Positions 1 through 5,500 of a stretch of 6,143 nucleotides of DNA are shown here, piece by piece (the stretch's first letter is position 1; every line of letters starts with the position of its first letter). The notes beneath the pieces are model-generated. The model had not been told where the DNA came from, did no database searches, and saw nothing but the letters and a program-made list of their open reading frames with translations. The position numbers were made by a program, and so were the translations under genes. This DNA is from Methanobacteriota archaeon (lineage in GTDB: Archaea > Thermoplasmatota > Thermoplasmata > RBG-16-68-12): NCBI GenBank assembly GCA_005878635.1, contig VBLS01000195.1, positions 1-6,143 of the forward strand, given 5' to 3'.

Positions 1-1
1 T

Positions 2-265
2 CGGGCGATCGAGAACGCGATGCCTCTCGTGTACACGAACCTGGTCGGCACCGAGCTGAACATTGTCTTCCAGGGCGGCACGCAGGCGATCGGTCCGCGC
101 GGGGAGAACCTCGGTCAGGCCGAAGATTTCGTCGAGTCCACCGTCATTGCCGACGTCGACCTGCGAGACGTTCCGACCGCCCGGACGTTCCGACCGACGC
201 TTCGTGACACGCGGAAGGAATTCTGGGAACCGGTCGCTCCGACCATCCCGGTGCGTCGTGCGTGA
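2..265 (+). CDS. Carbon-nitrogen hydrolase (nitrilase superfamily), C-terminal fragment
   Basis: The reading frame is open from base 2 to a TGA at 263-265, so only the last 87 residues are visible and the start lies outside the window. Seen: a block starting R-A-I-E-N-A with V-Y-T-N-L-V-G after it, then F-Q-G-G-T-Q and G-P-R-G, then a strand V-I-A-D-V-D-L, and near the end F-R-P-T-L-R-D-T-R. Known: this order (RAxEN, N-x-VG, F-x-GGS/T, P-x-G, then an A/D-[IV]-DL strand and a basic D-x-R tail) is typical of the C-terminal third of nitrilase-superfamily enzymes, which hydrolyse non-peptide C-N bonds with a Glu-Lys-Cys triad. Those three residues would lie upstream of this window, so activity and substrate cannot be judged here. 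No signal peptide or membrane segment is visible. The protein is probably cytoplasmic. It converges on the membrane-protein gene, with 41 bases between the stop codons. Confidence 0.85.
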   Translation, partial: RAIENAMPLVYTNLVGTELNIVFQGGTQAIGPRGENLGQAEDFVESTVIADVDLRDVPTARTFRPTLRDTRKEFWEPVAPTIPVRRA

Positions 266-306
266 GTGAGAAGTCCGACTCGCTCGTTCGAGAGGCCCTC
301 ACGGGT

Positions 307-1128
307 TCAGCCCTTCGGTGCGACCCATTCCCCGAGGACAGAGGGCAACGCCTTCCGGGTCTCGATCCCCGCCTTCGCGCACCACGCGTCAAGGCCCGGC
401 AGGACTTGTGGTTCGATCGCGAGTCGGTAGACGCAGACCGCACCGAACACGGCGGGAAAGAGACGCACGGCCCAGAGGCCCAGGTCGTACAGTGCCAATT
501 CGTACGAAAACCCGGAGGTGTGCAAGAGCGTGACGAAACCGGCGAGGATCGCCACGGCGCCGACCGGCCCGAGAGTCCGCTCGAACCACTCGGCAGGCCG
601 GACGACCTCGCCGCGCGCCGGATTCACGAGACGTAGCTCGAGCCCGTCCAAGAGCCATGCACCCGGGAGGAGCGACGTCAAGAGACCCGCGAGAAGGAGG
701 ATCGGGAAGGCCACGAAGCCAACCACGAGCTGACGCAGGTCGGCGGTCCCCTGGAGGAACAGGATTTCGGCCATCACGAGGACATCAATCGCGAACGGCG
801 CGACGGACATCAGGAGGGTGTCGCGGAGCCGGATCGGCTCGGAGGCGGGCAGCCGCACGTAGACGCCGTCCTTGCCGAAGAGCTTCCTATGGGCGTGATA
901 GGCACCTCGGGCGAGGGCCGGGGAGAACGCAGGAATCAGCCAGAGGGCCACCGGGACCAATGCGACCGCCAGGAAGTACGCGGGGGTTTCTCGAATCCCG
1001 ACACGGCGCCCCAGGAGCAGGCAGGAGACCGTAGTGCAGGAGGAGAGCGACCCCGAGGACGACCGCGAATCCAAGGACATGCGACCGGGCCGCGCGCTCC
1101 ACGATCGGCCGCAAAGCCAGAAAACCAT
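307..1128 (-). CDS. Multi-pass membrane protein of unknown family, N-terminal part apparently frameshifted
   Basis: I do not recognise the family. The frame from ATG 1128 to TGA 309-307 gives 273 residues. Long hydrophobic stretches lie near residues 51-72, 104-126, 131-162 (one long or two short spans), 187-204 and 215-237, suggesting 5-6 membrane passes. The last roughly 35 residues look soluble. The first 39 residues in this frame are Ser/Cys/Arg-rich and unlike the rest. In the neighbouring frame, the stretch from about 1114 to 1013 encodes a good membrane helix (H-V-L-G-F-A-V-V-L-G-V-A-L-L-L then H-Y-G-L-L). It joins smoothly to residue 41 if one base is dropped from the C4 run at 1009-1012. 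The true N-terminus is therefore probably in that other frame, with start candidates TTG 1114, GTG 1102, or ATG 1128 if a second base is missing. The gene begins about 20 bases after the SGNH hydrolase stop, so the two are probably co-transcribed. Confidence 0.7.
   Translation of the reverse strand: MVFWLCGRSWSARPGRMSLDSRSSSGSLSSCTTVSCLLLGRRVGIRETPAYFLAVALVPVALWLIPAFSPALARGAYHAHRKLFGKDGVYVRLPASEPIRLRDTLLMSVAPFAIDVLVMAEILFLQGTADLRQLVVGFVAFPILLLAGLLTSLLPGAWLLDGLELRLVNPARGEVVRPAEWFERTLGPVGAVAILAGFVTLLHTSGFSYELALYDLGLWAVRLFPAVFGAVCVYRLAIEPQVLPGLDAWCAKAGIETRKALPSVLGEWVAPKG
1009..1012 (-). other. Apparent frameshift site in the membrane-protein gene (C4/G4 run)
   Basis: On the minus strand this is a run of four G. 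With three G, the hydrophobic frame upstream (codon starts at 1114, 1111 and so on) continues directly into the membrane-protein frame (1008 onward), giving P-A-P-G-R-R-V-G-I-R-E-T-P across the join. A one-base insertion here, natural or from sequencing, is the simplest explanation. A homopolymer is a typical place for such an error. Confidence 0.6.
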
Positions 1129-1132
1129 TTGG

Positions 1133-1139
1133 TCCTTCC
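1133..1139 (-). promoter_or_regulatory. Possible Shine-Dalgarno for ATG 1128
   Basis: Minus-strand GGAAGGA lies four bases before ATG 1128, just after the SGNH hydrolase stop. It is an imperfect match to the GGAGG core and the spacing is short. It nevertheless favours ATG 1128 as the membrane-protein start. That start would require a second, compensating one-base change in the T4 run (plus-strand A4, 1121-1124) to enter the hydrophobic frame. Confidence 0.35.
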
Positions 1140-1149
1140 GGAGGGACGC

Positions 1150-1770
1150 CTACCTCGAACGGGACCGTCGCGAGGATTCCTCAATCGTCCGCGTGAGCGC
1201 CTCCCCCATCCGACGGTAGCCCTCGACGTCCGGATGGAGGCCGTCGGGAGAGCCGCGCAGGCGATGGAGGGCGTTCGGGTCCGCGACCGCGACGTGTGTG
1301 TCCGCAAAGGGGATGTCGAGGACCTTGGCGATCGATTCGATCCAGGTGTTGAGGGCGAAGATCGCGGCCGTCGCCCGCGGCGTCGCGCGATCGTACGGCA
1401 AGACGCTCGCCGCCACCGGTACAATCGCGGCGTCGAGGGCGTCCGCATACATCGCCGCGAGTTCCCGCTCGACCGATTCCGCTTCGGAGCCGGAGAAGAT
1501 GTCATTGACGCCGGCCAAAATGATCGCGTAGGACGGCCTCACCTGCCGAACATCCCGATCGAACCTCGCACGGATCTGAGCCGCCGTCTGACCGTTGATC
1601 CCTCGATTGAGGACGGTCCACTCCGGATGCGCCCGCATCATCCAATACGCGTACTGGCTCTCCGGATTGCCCTCGCCGTGCGGTGGGGCCTCCAACGGCG
1701 AACGGAACGCCGGCGTCCCTGCGGTCGTCGAATCCCCGAGGCCGACGATGACGACGCGCCGGGATGCCAT
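1150..1770 (-). CDS. SGNH/GDSL-family hydrolase (esterase or lipase type)
   Basis: The 206-residue product has the ordered SGNH blocks. Block I is G-L-G-D-S-T-T-A-G with the likely nucleophile Ser14. Block II is N-R-G-I-N-G-Q-T with Gly60. Block III is G-V-N-D with Asn89. Block V is D-G-L-H-P-D with Asp176 and His179. Ser14, Asp176 and His179 would form the triad, with the block II Gly and Asn89 in the oxyanion hole. Known: such enzymes hydrolyse carboxyl or acetyl esters and thioesters, and about 200 residues is normal for small TesA-like members. The substrate cannot be read from sequence. There is no signal peptide, so it is probably cytoplasmic. A Pro/Gly-rich insert with S-Q-Y-A-Y-W (about residues 19-43) follows block I and may shape the pocket. 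The C-terminus is short and basic. ATG 1770 is chosen because block I begins at once after a strand from residue 6. The gene is first in a likely operon with the membrane protein. Confidence 0.9.
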   Translation of the reverse strand: MASRRVVIVGLGDSTTAGTPAFRSPLEAPPHGEGNPESQYAYWMMRAHPEWTVLNRGINGQTAAQIRARFDRDVRQVRPSYAIILAGVNDIFSGSEAESVERELAAMYADALDAAIVPVAASVLPYDRATPRATAAIFALNTWIESIAKVLDIPFADTHVAVADPNALHRLRGSPDGLHPDVEGYRRMGEALTRTIEESSRRSRSR

Positions 1771-1797
1771 GGAACGCCGCTCCCGAACGACTCTCCG

Positions 1798-1807
1798 CGG
1801 TTAACCG
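1798..1807. promoter_or_regulatory. 10-base palindrome (CGGTTAACCG) in the divergent intergenic region
   Basis: This is a perfect inverted repeat with a TTAA centre. It lies 28-37 bases upstream of the SGNH hydrolase ATG and about 75 bases upstream of the plus-strand gene at 1881. The central TTAA is also the only AT-rich spot near the usual TATA distance for the minus-strand gene. The site could therefore be a weak TATA element, an operator overlapping it, or chance. There is no direct evidence of binding. Confidence 0.3.
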
Positions 1808-1844
1808 TGCGCTTCGAGCGGACGGGCATCATCGAGGGGATGCA

Positions 1845-1857
1845 TCGAACTTTTTAT
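1845..1857 (+). promoter_or_regulatory. Archaeal-type promoter (BRE-like TCGAAC plus TATA-like TTTTTAT)
   Basis: Bases 1851-1857 are TTTTTAT, a clear AT island in a GC-rich region, preceded by TCGAAC. The box is centred about 27 bases before the A of ATG 1881. Archaeal TATA boxes are normally centred about 26-27 bases before the transcription start, so transcription should begin at or within a base or two of the ATG. That predicts a leaderless mRNA for the 1881-2525 gene. The reverse complement of the island could also serve the minus-strand SGNH gene with a leader of about 55 bases, but the plus-strand fit is better. Confidence 0.6.
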
Positions 1858-1880
1858 TCGTCGACCCGGTACCGAAGCGG

Positions 1881-2525
1881 ATGCCCCGGGCGGTGAAGCC
1901 GGGCCGGAAGCGAGACGGCCGCCTCGGCCCGCCGCAAGGCTATCCGAAGGATCCGGACCGTTACGCGGACCCCGCGAACTGGAAGTATCCGGTCCATACG
2001 CCGTTCCACGCGCGAGCCGCCCGCCGATATTTCAACGAGCCCCGGAACCGGGCCAAGTACACGCCGGAGGAGCAGGCCTACATCGACAAGAAGATCAACG
2101 AGGCGCTCGAGCGATTCGGCGTCGCGGTCAAGATCCGCGGCGGCCAGGTCGAGGACGAAGCGGGCACGATCCAGGCGGACGTACCGCTGAATAAGGACAT
2201 CGACAAGATGACCTTCGAGGAGCTCCTCCTCGTCTTCCTGGGGAAGAATCGGCTGGCCTCCGCGAAGGCGATCGACCCGGCTCTCGTCTCCGTCGACAAG
2301 GAGACGGAGACGCTCCTCTCCGGTCGCGTGAAGGATTACTCCGTCCTCATCGACCGACACCAGAAACGCCTCGAGCATGACTGCGTCGACTTCCAAACGA
2401 ATCGAGCGGTCGGCCGACTCATGTGCAAACACCTTGGCGCGTTCCTCATGCGGCTGGACCGGCCGAAGGCCACCCGCTTCCTCCGCGAACTGCTCCGCGA
2501 ACGGGACCGTTGGACCTTCGAGTGA
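1881..2525 (+). CDS. Putative SWIM-like zinc-finger protein with conserved N-terminal block
   Basis: The product has 214 residues. The start at ATG 1881 is chosen because it sits about 27 bases after a TATA-like box. The frame is open further upstream, but that extension would run through the promoter. Seen: a basic, Pro/Gly-rich N-terminus (1-30); a block at about 31-80 containing Y-P-V-H-T-P-F-H-A-R and N-R-A-K-Y-T-P-E-E; a helical middle (about 105-130); and a C-terminal segment at about 147-195. In that segment a strand-like D-Y-S-V-L-I-D precedes H166-D-C168-V-D-F and then C182-K-H184-L. Known: SWIM zinc fingers have C-x-C-x(n)-C-x-H with the same strand and a CKH-hydrophobic ending, and act in nucleic-acid or protein binding. 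Inference: this is a SWIM-like finger with His for the first Cys. The 31-80 block vaguely recalls DUF6582-type regions, but I cannot confirm that. No membrane segment is visible. The stop lies 7 bases from that of the convergent TPR gene. Confidence 0.75.
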   Translation: MPRAVKPGRKRDGRLGPPQGYPKDPDRYADPANWKYPVHTPFHARAARRYFNEPRNRAKYTPEEQAYIDKKINEALERFGVAVKIRGGQVEDEAGTIQADVPLNKDIDKMTFEELLLVFLGKNRLASAKAIDPALVSVDKETETLLSGRVKDYSVLIDRHQKRLEHDCVDFQTNRAVGRLMCKHLGAFLMRLDRPKATRFLRELLRERDRWTFE

Positions 2526-2532
2526 GTCGCGC

Positions 2533-5500
2533 CTAGAGTCGGCCGAAATCCGCCTCGCGGTCCTTTCTCCGAGCTTCGCGATCCGCAGGACGCGGGAGAG
2601 GCGCGTTGCACGAACCGCAGACGCCGCCGGCCTCCAAGCAGGCCTTGCACAGCCACGCGCCGCAGGCATGTCGTTCGATCCCGAGCGCGTGGTGGGCCTC
2701 GCATTTGGTCGGGGCCGCCTCGACGGGCTTGGTCGGGGCCTTCGGGGCCGGCGGTTTTCGCGATTCGACGTCGTCGGGCCGATCGGCCTCCGCTTCGTCG
2801 TCCTCCGCCCCTTCGTCCTTCCGGACGGTGCGGGCCTCGGCCTTCGGCTTCTTCGCCTTGGTCTCAAGCCGAGGCTTCGTAGTGATCTTGTAGCCGCCGC
2901 CCTCGAAGATCTTGAGGGACACCTCGAGCTTCTTCGCCTCAAAGGGCCCCAGGTGCAGTTCCTTCGCCAAGTCGACGAGGTTCCATTCTTCCTTCGGCAG
3001 GTCCAGCGCCTGGCGGATCAGGTCGTCGTTGTGCCATTCCGGCGTTGGCTCGAGGGGAGCGTCCCGGACCCAGTCGATGTAGCCCCAGATCGTCCGCGCC
3101 TCCTCCAGGTCGACATGCGGCAGGACCGTGCTCACGTCCGCGAGCCGCAACGCGTCCAACGTGCGGGCGTTTTCCACATGCTGCAGGACGGCGGCCCCTA
3201 CTGCTTCGAACTTGCGGAGGTCCTCGGCCTCGATTCGGTCGGGCGCCAACGGCGCGGGCTCGTTGACGTACTTGACGACCTCGTCCAGCGTTTCGAGCGG
3301 GACCGAGCAGTAACGGAAGATCTCGTCCCGGGTCGCCGGCCGGGACAGGTGCTTTTCGAAACGGACGACGGCCTCCGCGAACGCTTCGATCTTGGCGATG
3401 TGCAGGCGTTCTTCGGCCGTGGCGCGACCGGCCTGGGCCGGTTCGAACGCCGGATCCAGGGCGAGGGCCGCGTCGAAACTCTTGAGGGCGTCGTCGAACC
3501 GCTTGAGCCGCATCAGGGAGAGGGCCTTGCCGGTCCACGAGGCCTTGTCGCGGGCGTCGAGCCGCAATGCGCCGTCGTAGGACGTGACCGCGAAGTCGAA
3601 ACGTCCCGCGCGGTCCTCCGCGGTTGCCCGGATGTACCACAACCCTTTGTCGTCCGGGAGGGCCTCCGTCGCCTGCGCGAGGGCGTCGGCGGCGGCGCGG
3701 AACTGTTCCAGCTTCATGTGGAGCAGGCCTTTCGCTCGCCACGCGTCGCCAAAGGATGGCGAGGTCTCGACCGCCGCGTCGAACGCGCGCAGGGCCTCGT
3801 CCGACTTCCCGAGGGCGGCGTAGGCTTCCCCGGTCCACGTGAGGACCGCGGCGTCCCTCGGATTGGCCTTCAGGGAGAATTCCAGAGAAGAGATCGCGTC
3901 CGCGGCATGATCCGTCCGCAGGAGGCACAGGCCCTTCGTCCGGTGGGCCGCGTAGTGGTTCGGGTCTTTCTGGAGGACGACCGTGAGGAGCGACAGCGCG
4001 TCGTCGTAGTGTCCTTGGTGGGCCATGCACGCGGCCTTTCCTCCGAGGAACTCGAGGTTGTTGGGATCGAGGATGAGCCCGTCCTCGAAGACGCGTTGGG
4101 CCTCCGGGACCTTGCCGAGGTCCAGCAGGATCTGGCCCTTCGCCGCGAGGGCCGGGCGGTCGCCCGGGTTCAAGCTAAGCGTGTGATCGAAGGCTTCCAG
4201 CGCCTCCTTCGGCCGCCCGAGTCGGGACAGGAGGTCGCCCCGGGCGTTCCAGGTCGATCGGTCCATCGGATCGATCCGGGCGGCCCGATCGAGGGTCTCG
4301 ACCGCGTGGTCGGACCGGCCGAGCCGCTCCAACGCGAGGGCCGTCTGCCGCAACGCGTCCGTATCCTTCCCGTCCAGTTCGAGGAGTCGCTCGCCCGCTT
4401 CGACGGCGGCCTTGTGAGATCCCTGGGCCATGAGGAGGTCGCGGCGGAACCGCACGAAATCCGCGCGATCGGGTGCCAGGGATGCCGCCTTCGTGATTGC
4501 CGCGAGGGCTTCGCGCCCTTCCCCGACGGCATGCGCGAGGCGCGCCCGACGGGCCCAGGCCTCCTGTTCCTTCGGTTGCGCGGTCGTGAGACGGACGCAT
4601 ACGTCGAGGGCCTCCTTCGTCCGGCCGAGGGCTTCGAACGCGGCGCTCAGACTCCGCAGGGCGGTCGGCTCCTTCGGATCGGACAGGAGGACGGTCTGGA
4701 AGACCGGGATCGCCTCTTCGAAACGGTGGAGCTCCATCAAGCAGGCGCCCTGATTGAGGATCGCCGCGGCGTTCGTCGGATCGAGGACCGCGGCCTGACC
4801 GAACGCACCGGCGGCCTCCTCGTATCGTTTCAGCGACAGGAGCGCGGAGCCTTTTCCGGCGTACACCTTCGCCTTCCGCGGTTCGAGGGCGAGCGTCCGA
4901 TCGAACGCGGTGACGGCTTGCTCGTGCCGACCGAGGGCCTCGAGCGAGAGGCCGAGGAGGTACCATCCTTTCGGATCGTCGGGGGCGTAGCGCGTGGTCC
5001 TCTGGAGGGAGTCCGCGGCGTCGGCGAAGGCCGCCGTCCGATACTGGGCCTTCGCCTTGTCGTACCACAGGGACGCAGAAGCGGGATTCGCTTCGATTGC
5101 CACGTCGAACGCCTTCACCGCCTCCTCGTTCCGACCGAGGCCCAGGAGCAGGGAGGCCTTCCGCCCGGAGGCGTCCGCATTGTGCGGATCGAGCCGCAGG
5201 ACCGTGTCGTATGCGACGAGCGCCTCCGCCGGCTGTCCGATGGCCTCGTGCGCGGACCCTTTCGCCGTCCAGCTCGTCCGGTCGCTCGGATCCTTCTGGA
5301 GGATCACCTCGCACGCGTGCAGGAGGACCTTCGGGCTCTTCGAGAAAGCGAGGGCATCCCGCTGGCCGCGGAGGGCGTCGAGATCGTCCGGCGCTACCAC
5401 ATGGAGCCGGTCGAAGGTCGCGTAGGCCTCCTCCGCCTGGCCGAGGGCCAGGAGGGCGCGCCCTCGGTCCTTGAGGGCCCGCGTGTGATGCGGCTGAATC

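Noticed and set aside
261..303. A 6-base inverted repeat (CGTGAG / CTCACG) between the convergent genes at the left end
   Set aside because: The arms are short, the loop is about 31 bases and there is no T-tract. I do not consider it a supported terminator.
1764..1880. In-frame upstream extension of the 1881-2525 gene to an ATG at 1764
   Set aside because: It would run through the TATA-like box and the whole divergent intergenic region and overlap the SGNH start. ATG 1881 fits the promoter distance.
889..1896. A plus-strand open frame of 335 codons opposite the SGNH and membrane-protein genes
   Set aside because: The product is Arg/Pro/Asp-rich without recognisable motifs, and the opposite strand carries the complete set of SGNH blocks.
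1854..2942. A minus-strand open frame of 362 codons opposite the 1881-2525 gene
   Set aside because: It begins with an Arg/Pro/Ser-rich run typical of out-of-frame GC-rich DNA. It overlaps the promoter-supported plus-strand gene and the C-terminal coding region of the TPR gene.
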